A stretch of DNA of 64,000 bases from Spirometra erinaceieuropaei (lineage: Eukaryota > Platyhelminthes > Cestoda > Diphyllobothriidea > Diphyllobothriidae), in contig CACRXP010000435.1 in NCBI GenBank assembly GCA_902702965.1, positions 139,497-203,496 of the forward strand, given 5' to 3'. Position numbers and translations under genes: made by a program. Position 1 is the first letter of the stretch. Each line of letters starts with the position of its first letter. The notes under the pieces were generated by a model. It did not search any database. It was not told the DNA's origin and was given only the letters and a program-made list of their open reading frames with translations. Positions 1-11,020 of the stretch are shown piece after piece.

Positions 1-723
1 AGTCTTGAGCTCTTTCTAGTTCGTTTCTGACTAGAGGCATCTCAGAGGCTGATACTTCCCTGCGTCAATGAGTGAACGCAGTGGAAAACGACTAAGTGTA
101 TATCGTAAAGATGTTGCAGTTCTCCGTCCCCACGGATGACACATAGTCTGGTCCGGATTCGGGACGTCGGTTCCGTTTTTGCTACCGACCTCGAAACCAA
201 GCATGGCATAGAAGCCCAGCACAACCCTGTTCTCCGCCACTCGAAGTAATATCTTTTTGGCTGGGTTTTCAATTTGAAACTGTTTTGAGTACGAGACAAC
301 TGAATGTTTCCTAAAGCATCAAAAACAAGCATTCCAACTATCCGATCGTTTATTGAAGCATGATAGACGCATCTTTCGCCACCCGTGCAACAGTGCCGCC
401 TACTTGTGTGGCCAAGACTCACCTTGTAGATGTCTTCCTGTTCTGGTATCCTCAGGCAGCTTTCGTATGCTACTGACTACTTGCTCTCCTCTCTCCCCTT
501 ACTAATATTTTACTTTTGAGGGGCCGGGGGGGGGAAGGGCCATCTTGATTTACCTGAACTGAGCCAGTAGCAGCTCTACTACGTCCTGGATGCCCGTCAG
601 CGTACTCTCCTATTGTTAATTTCAACCTCCCATCCAATGCCATAAATGTGGCCGAATTTGCACCTCCAGAACTCCTGCTGCACACGATCGTCCAGTATGC
701 ACTCCATTTTTTACGATCTTTAG
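1..723. other. Unassigned sequence at window start
   Basis: No gene is assigned. Fairly long open frames run on the minus strand (about 42-422 and 470-781), but neither carries a motif I recognise, and frames are open on both strands. The final 20 bases (tccattttttacgatctttag region, ending at 723) form a good pyrimidine-rich splice acceptor for the next feature. Confidence 0.3.
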
Positions 724-895
724 AGTCCAGGAAGCCACTCAAAAGCGCGACAGAGGCAAAGTGTCTAGCGGTGAGGCACAAATATCGGACCCGGGTGCTG
801 TCCTGGCCGTGGCGGAGGAGGTGTCTAAACAGTTGAAACGATCGCCGCAGATACTGACAGATGATCTCGTTTCTTTGCTGGGCTATTCAATCGAA
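724..895 (+). CDS. Candidate internal exon of a host gene
   Basis: A pyrimidine-rich tract ending in TTTAG at 723 is followed by a frame (codons from 725) that stays open for 57 codons to ATC GAA, then GTAAGTAG, a consensus donor. The peptide is hydrophilic and helix-prone, with segments AVLAVAEEVSKQLKRS and TDDLVSLLGYSIE. It ends in phase 0, matching the start phase of the candidate exon at 5776. I do not recognise the family. Base composition and codon choice look like ordinary coding sequence rather than transposon debris. The alternative is a chance open frame with chance splice sites. Intermediate exons could lie in the 4.9 kb between the two pieces. Confidence 0.4.
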
Positions 896-2604
896 GTAAG
901 TAGTTTTTTCCCGGAGAGGCGAAGTCCTTCTTATTTAGCTTGTCCTCTGGGTAGAAAAGACGAAAAAACGAACACCATAATGTGATTGATCATCTGCTGC
1001 TGACCCTTAGGGCGGTCAGCCGAGCTTAGACGACTGGCACCTAACCACGCTCCCCGAATCTGTTTTAAAACCAAAATAGCATTGTTTATTTTCCGGCCTT
1101 AGACTAAATTTTAGTTAAACTCTTTAGTGGCATTTAGATCTCTCGGTATTGCAAACCACGCCACATGTCCTTAGTGTTTGGTAAGTCAGATATAAACTGT
1201 AACTTCTATCGTCTTATAAATAGTACAAGGAACTACCTATTTAGGGGGCTGAAGGCGCTCTGTTTTGTAGACGCACTTAACTGACTGCCTCCATTCTGTC
1301 CTGATTATCCTACTTCCCAGACCAGGAAAGGAATTGGACGTTGAAAATTCCGATCCTTCTTACCTTAAGATGTCCATAATCTGTCTTCGGACTATATATT
1401 GCCTCAGGGCAGAAAGTAGAGGTGCATTTTCTTCAAAAAACCACGGGCACTCTTTGCCGTGAATAATGCGTTAACCAGCATCTATGCCCACCGGGAATCA
1501 ATTTCTCAAGCATGGCTCGTTCATCCTCTCTCGGTTTGACTTTCAAAGACGCTATCGGTAGCTTTCATAACGAATCCCGAAAGTACCAGCGTTTACGCTT
1601 CCTTAAGTAATGGGCGTTAGTACTACCTAGATTGTTCGTTTTACTTAGGAATACTTTATCTGTAACGAAATTAATGATACTGGTGATCAATAATGCTTCA
1701 GCAGACTGTGTCCTAAGTCATATTAGGGAGGTAAGTCCAGAATCGAGGTCAACACTTGGAAGCCCGATGCTGTGTGCGGTTGCTAAAGTTGCTGCTTTTC
1801 TCGTCGTGCATAGTGTTTTGTGTCGAGCAAGGAAGTTGATGAAGTTTGCTAAATGTGTTGTCAACGGTAGGAGCAAATTTGCCCCATCGTTCGACACAAT
1901 GCTTCGAAGACGTCTGCCTGTGGTTCAAACTGCTGGCTACCCGGGGCATCCGTGAGTGGTAGATAATGCAACGGCCTTCAGTCGTTAATCAAGGGAACTG
2001 TTCTGTGCCTGGAATCTTACCTCCGTTGGGCTTGAGACGCGTGCCAGGGTGAAGGGGGACGCTCTATGCATTTGCTGATTGATTTATCGTGGTCGGGTTC
2101 CAATGCCTTTATCACCGTATGCGCCTTTTTACTCCCATTCTAGCCATTCGTCTGCGTGTTGAATGCTGCAGCAAGTCAGCTTTGGGTAATTGATACGTGG
2201 TAATCCGGCTGCTCATTAATGGGCGGATGGTTTCAGCTACGCCTGCCCCGAACTATCTATCGTTTGGTGTCCAAACTCAAAACAAATTTTGTTGTTTAAA
2301 AAGCGTGGTATTGAGGGTCGAAAAGGCATATTAATTATATATCTCTCTCGACAACATGTAAGTTTCTATAAAATAAGATCTACCCCAAGGCGACTATATC
2401 ATTCCTGCTGTCAGCCGTATTTGGGCGTGACCTGTTAATGTGGCTTGATGGATATATCTTGGTCAAAAATCTGGACCAGGTGAATACCGTTTTCTAGATG
2501 GGACAGTGCCGTGCCCCAGTTAGTTGTCGTACTATTGCCCGCCTTTTGTCCATTTGGATGCTTTAATAGCATTTTTTCCTATGGAGCCACCTTAAATAAA
2601 GAAA
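896..2604. other. Intron-like or intergenic stretch
   Basis: Nothing is assigned here. A 107-codon open frame at 1632-1955 has no recognisable motif. Its peptide contains a weak donor-like GGTAAGTCC near 1728, but there is no convincing acceptor. If the exons on either side belong to one gene, this is part of its intron. Confidence 0.3.
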
Positions 2605-2760
2605 TTTATTCACTTTGACCCAACTGTGAAGAACTCTGTGCTTCGGTGGGATTCGCGCCCACGACAGCAAGGGGAGGCCTTAGTACAGCCAACGCTCTAA
2701 CCATTTGAGCTACGAGGTCCTACCGGGCGACGCAACTTTGATTAAACTCCAAGAATATTC
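2605..2760 (-). repeat. tRNA-derived SINE, family 1
   Basis: On the minus strand this reads a tRNA-like head with an A-box-like TAGCTCAAATGGTTAGAGCG and a B-box-like GGGCGCGAATCCCACC, followed by a tail related to TTCACAGTTGGGTCAAAGTG. The same unit recurs at 31818-32102, 32121-32245 and 50768-50990. The anticodon arm is irregular and the copy is embedded in a longer repeated unit, so this is a SINE and not a functional tRNA gene. Confidence 0.75.
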
Positions 2761-3020
2761 GGGCTAAACTTAGAGCACTGAAATATAGAACACCAAGCGA
2801 TATCAGAAGAAAGTCTTAGGAGGGGCACTTTTGTGCGAAGCAGAAAATTGACGTCATTTACGAGACTTAATTTGTCACCTGTTATGTAAATTTATTTCCC
2901 ATATACTATATGCATGACGTTATGGTATTTTAACTTAATAACAAAAATATAGGGGTTACTAACTGTTGCAGCCCTTTCGCGACTTCGGTCCACCTTGTAT
3001 ATCCATTACCACGGGAACGA

Positions 3021-3276
3021 CATTCACCAATCAGGCTACGGGATGTACTCCTGGCCTCCCTTGTTTTTGTCAGTAATCCTTCCTGCATCATTACTCGTCG
3101 CTATGCGACTGCCTGCGAGGGTTCTAAATTAAGCCTCAATGCGCAACCAGACGAGCACTGGGGCTCAATCTAGAACCCTCACAGACAGTTGCACAGTGAC
3201 CAGTAATGATGCAGGAAGGATTACTGACAAAAACAAGGCTGGCCGGAAGTACATCCCGTGGTCTGATTGGTGAATG
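3021..3276. repeat. Palindromic (hairpin) element
   Basis: Two arms of about 110 bases are inverted copies. The left arm begins CATTCACCAATCAGGCTACG and the right arm ends CGTGGTCTGATTGGTGAATG, with AGTAATCCTTCCTGCATCAT matched by its complement inside. The loop near 3140-3160 is about 20 bases. The arms differ by scattered substitutions. No coding capacity and no clear target duplication are visible. It resembles a foldback or MITE-type element. Confidence 0.7.
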
Positions 3277-3399
3277 GCTTTCCTACGATAGGGAATATTC
3301 CCAATCCAAACCTACAGGACAGTGCGCCTATAGACTAGTGGTGAGCGCTGAGCTCAGTGACCGAAGATTCCGGACCCATATCCCAGGATATCCAAGAAA

Positions 3400-3766
3400 C
3401 TGAAGTAGGCAAGAAGGGTAGGATTTAATGGTACCAAAAAATTTCGCGACGGCTCTTCACCTGCGTCCTGTCGCTTCATAAGAGAGATAACGCGTGAGAA
3501 GAATACAACAGATTTGAATTCGTGCAGAAAATCAATGCAGAAACAGCAAGGTCAGGGTTTTGGGCAAAGCTGGCTAATCCATAAAGTTAGTAACTCAAAC
3601 ACCGTAGGGGAAGAAAATGAAAAAGGGGAACGTTAAAGAGCAAAAAAGAGAGGGAAATCATGGAGCTAGAGGCTACCATGGCAATGTTAGGTTAACCACG
3701 TGTTCCAATTGTTTACAAAGATCTGGTTTCACTCGTCGTAGGTAGGCCCCCTCCAGGTAACGCAAT
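3400..3766. repeat. Left arm of PLE inverted repeat
   Basis: This is a near-perfect inverted copy of 4325-4690. It includes GAAAAAGGGGAACGTTAAAG and its complement, and the shared inner edge with GTTTACAAAGATCTGGT. It covers the endonuclease C-terminus and 3' UTR of the minus-strand element. Confidence 0.9.
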
Positions 3767-4330
3767 GTCCGAGTTGTTCGTGCCCGAACAAGTACTCGGA
3801 AGGAAGTTTTGGGGTCGACGGAGTGACCAGTATCAAGCAGGTGTTTCGTAATGAAGGAACGCGGGATCTTATTTTCTTGTCTTAGGAGCCATCTGGGCAG
3901 GTGCTCAAGAGACCCGGCTGCCAACTGCCTTTGCGTTCGCCCAATGTACTTGCATCCGCAAGTGCATGGGAATTCATAAACACAATTTGAAGTGGCGTGC
4001 ATTGGCAGGGCATCCTTTGCCCGTGGAATCGGAAGTGGCTTAGTAGGACTGCATAATACTAGTTCGGCTGCATTGTGTGTCCTTTCAATGACGGAACGTA
4101 GCCGTCGTTTGATAGTATTTAAAATATTGTCGCCCTTAAAGGGCAAAGATATAAAGACGGGCTTTTTCGGAGCTAACTGTTCTGTCAATTTTGGCCGTGT
4201 AGAGTTGCTGTATTTGTGGATGAACCGTGCGGGATATCCTCGCTTAAGTAGAGTTTCTTTGAGGCGTGCAAATTCTGCATCCAGTGTGTCATTGGAGCAA
4301 ATGTTCCTAGCCCTTTGGAAAAGAGCGTTA
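3673..4330 (-). pseudogene. PLE C-terminal region with GIY-YIG endonuclease
   Basis: Reading the minus strand from 4330, the frame is open for about 219 codons to the stop at 3673. It begins inside the region linking reverse transcriptase and endonuclease. The endonuclease core reads YEFPCTCGCKYIGRTQRQL, with paired cysteines before the KYIGRT strand as in Penelope proteins, followed by an EHLP motif. GIY-YIG nucleases need an Arg one turn before that Glu-His. Here the spacing reads AAGSLEH, where the copy near 27.5 kb reads AARSAEH, so the Arg appears lost. The reverse transcriptase is absent. Normally this domain makes the nick that primes PLE insertion. Confidence 0.85.
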
Positions 4331-4690
4331 CCTGGAGGCGGCCTACATACGACGAGTGAGACCAGATCTTTGTAAACAATTGGAACACGTGGTTAACCTA
4401 ACATTGCCATGGTAGCCTCTAGCTCCATGATTTCCCTCTCTTTTTTGCTCTTTAACGTTCCCCTTTTTCATTTTCTTCCCCTACGGTGTTTGAGTTACTA
4501 ACTTTATGGATTAGCCAGCTTTGCCCAAAACCCTGACCTTGCTGTTTCTGCATTGATTTTCTGCACGAATTCAAATCTGTTGTATTCTTTCACGCGTTAT
4601 CTCTCTTATGAAGCGACAGGACGCAGGTGAAGAGCCGTCGCGAAATTTTTTGGTACCATTAAATCCTACCCTTCTTGCCTACTTCAGCTT
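4325..4690. repeat. Right arm of PLE inverted repeat
   Basis: This is the inverted partner of 3400-3766. Identity is very high in the outer 330 bases. The innermost 40 bases, which carry coding sequence, show a few substitutions. Confidence 0.9.
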
Positions 4691-4726
4691 CGTACCGGGG
4701 ACAAAATGCTTCAAATATCCAAGAAA

Positions 4727-5775
4727 ATTCGCCGTGGCACTTTGGCTAATGGGCTATGGCGCGTCCTGTGATGACACAAGTCTATCACTGTTGCCCATCA
4801 GGTGGAAAACTCCCGAAAAATTGGCTCATTTATCAGTTTAACTGTCGGCTGCCCTCTCCGTCACCAGATGCGGGGAAAACGATCTCACTTGTTAACATGA
4901 CTTTCGGCTATCCGACATGTCCTTAGGTGGCGGATAGCAGAACGGCCTTTGCAAGGGTTAGCGGTGAAAAAGTGGGCTCTCGGATCTGACGAATAAACAG
5001 TTGTGGGCCATGCAGCGACAATACCTCCAAGCATGACAAGGCACCGATCTGACAAATCGGTTACGCATAAAAGGCCGCAAGTCAGACATATCACGACCTG
5101 GACAGTTTTCCTTACTATCAAGTAAGTTTGTCGACCGCCGTCCGGCATAGTCCTCGAGCTCTAGCCAATTATGCCCCTGAGGTGGATAGGGACGTCCATA
5201 TCCGAGTCCCGGTACCATAAGAAGCGATCTCCTTGCAAAGTTACCCCTGCAACATTTGATAGTTGAGCCACGGCCGAACTGCACTTTTGAACAATCGAAG
5301 AGCAGTGATTCGCACGCGTTGGTTGGACATGCCGACGACTAATGGCACCACAACAGGCAGCAGCAACACTAAGCAATGTAACTTAATACGTTGGGAAGTG
5401 CATTGAGTTGTTGTACGGATAGATCTGATGTTTTTGGCAGCACACAGACCGAATAGGGTTGAAGCAGTATGGGCGATCCAAATCACGTACTGTAGCCTGC
5501 TGCATTGGCTATAAATCGCGATTGCACGCTGGCATCAGTCACGCCTTTCACCGTTTCACTGCTCACTCCAGGACTAAGTGCCTCGTTCGTTTATTTTGTC
5601 CGTTTCAAAAATCTGCATAATTAGCAAGTCCGAGGCCGCTGGTTATTCTCATTTCCATGCTCGATTTTTAACGACAGACAGCGCTGTCTCCCCTGCATTC
5701 TAGTGAGCTGTTGTTTTCAATGCTTGTTGGAGGACCACGTTCCTGCCTGCTGACCCCTTCGCTTCTTTGTTACAG
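4727..5775. other. Unassigned, with overlapping minus-strand open frames
   Basis: Between about 4885 and 5486 the minus strand is open in all three frames over long stretches (81-108 codons each). No frame shows a recognised motif. This may be an eroded repeat. The last 20 bases (CCCTTCGCTTCTTTGTTACAG region) form a strong splice acceptor for the exon at 5776. Confidence 0.3.
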
Positions 5776-5919
5776 AACAGCCTGTCCTCTACTGCGAACA
5801 GCATAAAGTCAACTAAGAGACATTTCGAGTCCCTGTCTGAAAGACGGGATCATCAGCCCGAAAATTTGCGCTACGTCGACCAACTTCTAAAGGAGATGGA
5901 AACTCTGGATATGGGCTGA
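5776..5919 (+). CDS. Candidate terminal exon of a host gene
   Basis: A strong acceptor (CTTCGCTTCTTTGTTACAG) is followed at once by 47 codons and a TGA. The peptide starts NSLSSTANSIKSTKRHFESL and ends LLKEMETLDMG. It is charged and probably helical or coiled-coil. It starts in phase 0, which fits the donor at 895, so both pieces could belong to one transcript. I do not recognise the family. No polyadenylation signal was seen close downstream. A PLE and a SINE lie in the putative intron, which is usual for large flatworm introns. Confidence 0.45.
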   Translation, partial: NSLSSTANSIKSTKRHFESLSERRDHQPENLRYVDQLLKEMETLDMG

Positions 5920-8394
5920 TGAACTATCCCTGCCTGCATTATTCACATAGTCAAAGGCTGTGATGATACAAAGAAGCTTCCGCGTGATCAGTTGCCTGTC
6001 TTCCAAAAACCAACTCATGTGCTCCTTTTTATTTACCTAGTCTTGCAGATTTTCTCCCTTTTGCCAGTATTATTTTGTGTTCGAATGCGTTATTTATTTT
6101 GGATACGGGTACTTTTATCGCATCGGTATCACCCGGCTTGCGTTCCTTGCAATTTTTTAAAACCAACCACCTTTATTTGCACGAGCCTGAAGGACTGGAA
6201 TGGGTTTTGTATTGGTCCTGTAGAATTTCTCAGGAATCCTTGTGCTTTAAACGCCTACAGCCGTACACGGCTCATGGGAATTGGGTGCCGGCTGACGCTA
6301 CGTCCTTTGAAACTTGAGACTGTTTGGGGCCTTTTGCTCATGTTGAGACCATTGGTTTGTGTCATGCCGTCTGCATGATGTTTTTGGTTTTTTCTTTCCG
6401 CCTGGCAAATCTTTCACTGTCAAGGACCTGGCAACGGTTCCTCGATGCACTTTTTGCATTTAGGACGAATTCGGGGTTATACTCATTAACTGTCGGGCTG
6501 ACTCGAAATCCTCTTGTGACACTGCTCTTCTGAACGTCGCAAAACATAGCATGCGCTCGCCGATACCGGGAACTCCGCTAGTTTCTATTTTACACATTTG
6601 GACCGGATAGCCCGCGTTTGAAAACCGTCGGTGGCGTAGCAGAGGAAACGGATGTTTTTTTGCCTTCAGAACGCGCTCTCACAAGCACAAACAGTTCGTC
6701 ACCGAAGTGAGGATCTGTGCAGATGAGGTCGAACCCACCATGAATTTGTGCGGACGATATTGGTGGAGAGATCGGCAACGCTTGTGGCTCGTTAGTTTAT
6801 TCAGGTGTGCTGGAATATAATCCCCTGCTCCGACGGCGTACTCAGCCAGCTCCGAGCCTGAATGATTTTTATGAATTCAGAGAAGATTGGCATGAGTACG
6901 CCAACTGCGGGGGGATGCTTCTGTTTTTTTCTCGAACGGGATTGGTGCGTTCAGCCGACGAAGTGGCCAGTCTTTTCGTCTTCTGTCCTTCAGACCATGC
7001 GTTGCACGTAAATGCCGGTTGGCTATCATAGCAAGCATTTTCTTACGCGGAAGCCACTCTCCAGGTGATGAGGCTGTGAGGCGTTTATGATCTTGGAGAA
7101 ACAAACACATGAAGGCTCTCTTGAACACAGTGGGGCCATTTATAATAACCGACCGGAGAAGTAATGTAAGTTCGCACGTGAACCAGGGAGACAGTACTTC
7201 TGTGGTTTACTTTGGCTCTTGTTACCCAGTTTCGTACTTCTAGTGGGATGAACATTTTAACTATCGGGCAGCATTGACATATTTGTTTAAAACCTTTAAG
7301 GATAGATTATTTTGGAAGCAAATGCTCCGCCAATTCTACAAACTACAGCTAGCACGTTTACTTGCCTCTTGTTTTCATTCAATTTCAGTCGATGGCTTGC
7401 ACCTTTGCTGAGTAATTAGGATCTCAAGGTCTTTCGTCTGCCCTTGATGGGTCACATTTGATTTTTTCCGTTACCACAACTAGCGTCTCCGCGCTACGCA
7501 TGAGTGGGGAGTGGGAAAGATGAATAATCCGAACGCACATTCCAGTCGATGATGTTACTAGCAATTTTCAAGTAGGCATCTTTTGCACGGTAATTTTCGC
7601 CAGGTGATTTCCCACAACGGGAATACATTTTGCGTTGAGAATCCGCAATGGGCCCGCTGTAGGCGGAGATTTACCGCCATAAGCTGGAGCTCGTGATGTA
7701 GTGATACATCTTGTATGTGGTGATCTCTGATCAAAATGCCTTTTTTCAGCTGCTTACACTTACGGCCGGGGTTGGGGCAAATAACGAAGGCAAATAAGTT
7801 GAGGATGGTCGTTCCAGTCTTCGTTGCCGACAACAATCAACTATCATAACCTCTAAAGAAGTCCCTGCAAGAAGGCCACGGAAGATCGAGAATCAAACAG
7901 GAAAGATGATATTTCCTGCTACATGGGAGCGAACGACGGTCCCCATCAATTCGCTCCTGTTGTTCTACCACTGACCCGTCGCAGCTATATCTGCCAGCTG
8001 GATATATAAATCGACACTTTCTTGCCCAGTAAGAGGAACCTATTCTCAGTTCTAATTATTGAGGATCACGGATTCAATTATCAGACCCATTATCGACTTA
8101 ACTAAGTCAGTCTTCGGTGGAGACATCAAGGTAGCCTAACAGTGACGTTGACATTACACTAACAATTACGCAACTGAACATTTCATGAGACTGGAACTGA
8201 TCTTTTCGATGTCTCGAGTCTCACAAAGCCAAGTTATAGCCGTTCATAAAACAATTCGGGACTGCTGCAAAGGTTCGAGTGCGGCTATGAGCATGCCCGA
8301 TCCAGACGGTCCCCATGATGTCGCAGATAATAGGTATCTACCTGGGATGAGCAATAAAAATCCATCCAAATAAGTTGTTCATCTTTTCGAGTGA
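5920..8394. other. Unassigned sequence
   Basis: No gene is assigned. Overlapping plus-strand frames at 5992-6533 have no recognisable domain. A weak exon-like stretch may lie at about 6610-6699 (pyrimidine tract before TAG, GTGAGG at its end). A 74-codon frame at 6807-7031 is also unrecognised. These could be 3' UTR, intergenic DNA or further undetected exons. Confidence 0.3.
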
Positions 8395-8835
8395 TGAAGG
8401 CTAAATACCTCCGGGCACGTTCTCGTCTGACCTCTCCCCATGCAACCCATTAGACAGAAACGAAGGACGTGTCCAAACAACCTAAACCGTCTTTCGAGAA
8501 TGGCCCGAGATATCCGTTTGATGTCGTCTTGGCGAGTCCGCACCGTCGTACCGTAGACTAGATGGGTATGCTTGACCCGAAAGACAATCCCATGGTAACA
8601 GCGGTAAAACACCTTGAAGTTCCATCTCCCATATGCAGAGCCCAGCGTTTAGACGTACATTCGAAATGACTGGACGGTTGCCCGGTACACGTGAGAATTA
8701 AGATATTGAAACGAGTTCATATACACATTTTGAGGTCTGCAAAGACTCTGAGAGCAGTGTAGACTCGGACGATGCTGCCATCCCTACCCCGTCCGTTTAA
8801 CAGCAGATTTGCCCCGGCTTGAGATATGCTTAATC
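8395..8835 (-). pseudogene. Decayed LINE reverse-transcriptase thumb and C-terminal fragment (RTE-like)
   Basis: On the minus strand the pieces appear in LINE order despite frameshifts: GANLLLNG (near 8815), IVRVYTALRVF (near 8770), VYRATVQSF (near 8690), WALHMGD (near 8650), then RQDDIKRISRAILERRFRLF with FGHVLR (about 8480-8560). This order matches the region after the reverse-transcriptase palm in RTE-type elements, and the copy at 12000-12690 shows the same blocks. There are stops and frameshifts throughout, no endonuclease and no palm, so it is dead. Confidence 0.7.
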
Positions 8836-10433
8836 GATCCGTTACGAAGTTTCCAACCCTTCAAAAATCGAAGTTCTTGAGACCGATTCCGCAAGGAACA
8901 CAACTATTAAGGGAAGGCAGTCGAAACCTAAGCACAGCAAACTGGCGTTGAAAACGGCACATTTCTGCTTCTACCGCAGCCGAGGTCGGATGGGACTACG
9001 AGCCCTGGGGAATTTGTCCTTGTTTCCACACCTCTCTAACAGTGAAGTAGGTTTTCGCATGAGTTGTGGACCGCTGTATTCGGAAATTTCAGTTGAGTGT
9101 GAACCAGTGTCCGGTGCTTTATACTCGAACATCTGGTGGTTTCTTGTAGTGAGGGCGGATGTCGAGTTGCGCGTTGGTTTCCGTTTGGGGAAGTCTGTTG
9201 ACGACTTCACCAGATATTTTCAATAGCCGATTGAGAAGAGCTCTGTAATGCTTAGGCCAGCGCTCAAGGGTTCGCGATTTTTCGTCAGGAAGGTTGACCT
9301 GTGGGAACTGAGGAACGGTACCGTCCCCCTGGTTGCTTGTCCGGGTAATGGTAGAAGAAACGTTTCTGATGTGACAACCCTTACGAGGAAACCATACTTA
9401 TAGTCTCAGTCACAATGGGAGCTAGATAATGACTGCTGCACAAAGATTTTTGGTTCGGAGCCGTTGATTAATTGGGATCACCCAGCGTTACCAGGTGGGT
9501 GAAAAGGTTTCGAATGGAAATAAGGCGCAGGTCTGGTCTTGTGCTCCAGGAAAGATACCCAGAAGGCTTGAAGGGTCTTCTCACTAACACAATAATTAGG
9601 TGGTTGAGGGCAAGTAGGGTGACTATATACAGCGGCACGAACGACTGAGACCTGACGGGTCGACCGTCTTACAAAATGCTGCACAGCCTTTGCACTGTGA
9701 CATGGCAACCACAAATCGACAGAAATAAGTTTTCCTGCCATTGCTGCGTTGAGGTTAGGTTCTTGAGCCAAAGAGCTAGTAGAAGACAACCTTAGATAAA
9801 CAAATCGAGCGTCTGTTGGTAACCCAGTGATGTTCAAAATTTCCAAAGCAACTTCAAAAAAATGTCCGATGTAAATGTTGCGACCCATGCTACGGCGTCC
9901 GCGGTTACCGATACGCTGCGTAACTCTGGTTCAATGGTGTGGCGGACAGTATGCGAACTGGACTACTCTATTGGGGACGGACTCTTGATATTGGGCACTG
10001 GAATGCGCGAACGCTTCTGGGCTATGGTACACAAAGTCTGCTAACACGCAGTCCTTATTAACAACACTTGAATGTTCGCTGTTCGTCTGTGCTCCGAACA
10101 GTCTACTTAGGGGCTCGGGAAATCAAGATCCCTAGGGTCAACTCTCTGTCCGCCCTACACCACAGCGACCCACACCGAATTTCCCGTAGATACAGTATGG
10201 AAATCGCTCTCTCACAACAAGCACCGGCGGGCTTATGTTTATTTCTGTGCAGTTAATGCTCTACCTAGTGAGTCATTTGCAAGGGGAAGTATTATGCACT
10301 TTTAAAATCTGAGCCTAGTCATGTGACACGAATTTTCGTGTTTTCGACAACCGATCCCTTCTTAAGAAAATTGTTCTTTCTAATCAAGGAAATAGTACTT
10401 GTAATGCTTGTTTTATATTTTCATTTAACTGGA
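8836..10433. other. Unassigned, with a few open frames
   Basis: A 136-codon minus-strand frame (9478-9888) and plus-strand frames near 9862-10044 and 10150-10300 are open, but carry no motif I can name. They might be eroded upstream parts of the LINE that follows. Confidence 0.25.
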
Positions 10434-10529
10434 GGTCGCCCATTACTAGTTTGGCGTTTTGGTGGACAAAGTTGGACGGGTTTCAGATTGGTAAGTGATC
10501 GTTCGTTAGATTAGACATATTTTTGTGTT

Positions 10530-10817
10530 ATGTCAGGACCTGTACGTCTGCAGAGTCGCTTTACGAACACCTCTGTCATTTCCGTGTACTTACCAACACA
10601 ATGCGATAAAGAAACCTTGCAACCGGAAGTGTTGGTTGAAAGATTCCCTAACCGTGATCTACCGATCAGTACCGGGGTTGGAATGGCCGGACTGCACACG
10701 ATTACCTTTCATTCACTTGTGAATGTGACAGTGTGGAGAAATTACCGAAATTGGCTGACCAGAACCTACCATTGGTCGCCCACGTGTGCTTTCAGCAGGG
10801 CCGAAAACATCTACTGA
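10530..10817 (+). pseudogene. Possible LINE AP-endonuclease fragment
   Basis: The frame is open for 95 codons. The segment RFTNTSVISVYLPT resembles the strand in LINE endonucleases where the family has TVISVYAPT-like sequence, and position ahead of the other LINE blocks fits. An alternative reading exists: 10491-10536 looks like a 46-base intron (GTAAGT ... TGTCAG) between 10434-10490 and this frame, as in a host gene with very short introns. The sequence alone does not decide. Confidence 0.35.
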
Positions 10818-10862
10818 CCTGATATTCGAAAGATGACCGTACGGCCAGTCAGAATGACCACA

Positions 10863-11020
10863 TTATAGTCAATTCAGAAGGCGGAGATGCGATTACTGGA
10901 ACAATAAATTCATTGGCCTGACGTTTCGGATTCTCAATCGAACCCATCATCAGAGACAGTCGCAGATAAGGGTAGTGCTGACACAAGGAGTGCAGCATTT
11001 ATTGCACGTGGCAGTCGTGG
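10863..11020 (-). repeat. PLE terminal repeat (solo)
   Basis: The minus strand carries the block also found at 18.5, 21.6, 22.9 and 52 kb. It comprises an ATAAATGCTGCA-like upstream element, ACCCTTATCTGCGACTGTCT, the hammerhead core, AGGCCAATGAATTTATTGTTC, then GTAATCGCATCTCC. No PLE coding sequence is attached. Confidence 0.7.
10916..10960 (-). ncRNA. Hammerhead ribozyme motif (PLE type), core intact
   Basis: Minus strand: GUCU (stem I) - CUGAUGA - U - GGGUUC/GAAUCC stem II - GAAAC - GUC - AGGC (stem I). All catalytic-core positions are conserved. Stem I pairs GUCU with AGGC (one G-U). Stem III is only the self-complementary ACGU, so two molecules must pair. One extra U sits between A9 and stem II. 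Confidence 0.75.

Larger units (their letters stand above)
3400..4714 (-). mobile_element. Penelope-like element copy with inverted ends and target duplication
   Basis: The unit is bounded by direct repeats ATATCCAAGAAA at 3388-3399 and 4715-4726, a 12-base target-site duplication. Inside, the minus strand encodes the C-terminal end of a PLE protein with a GIY-YIG endonuclease. The 3' end of the element (last codons plus 3' UTR, 3400-3766) is repeated in inverted orientation at 4325-4690. The copy therefore has a truncated 5' end onto which an inverted copy of its own 3' end is joined. The arms are nearly identical (one indel seen near 3498 versus 4590, few substitutions), which suggests a recent event. 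Beyond the right arm, 24 bases (4691-4714) precede the duplication. Confidence 0.85.

Noticed and set aside
5817..5860. Possible extra hammerhead on the minus strand (CTGATGA ... GAAATGTC)
   Set aside because: Stem II does not abut GAAA (a three-base unpaired run), no PLE repeat sequence surrounds it, and it lies inside the better-supported exon at 5776-5919.
6075..6317. Retropepsin-like FILDTGT motif suggesting another LTR element
   Set aside because: Only the DTG triplet matches. No flap motif, Gag knuckle or reverse transcriptase lies nearby.
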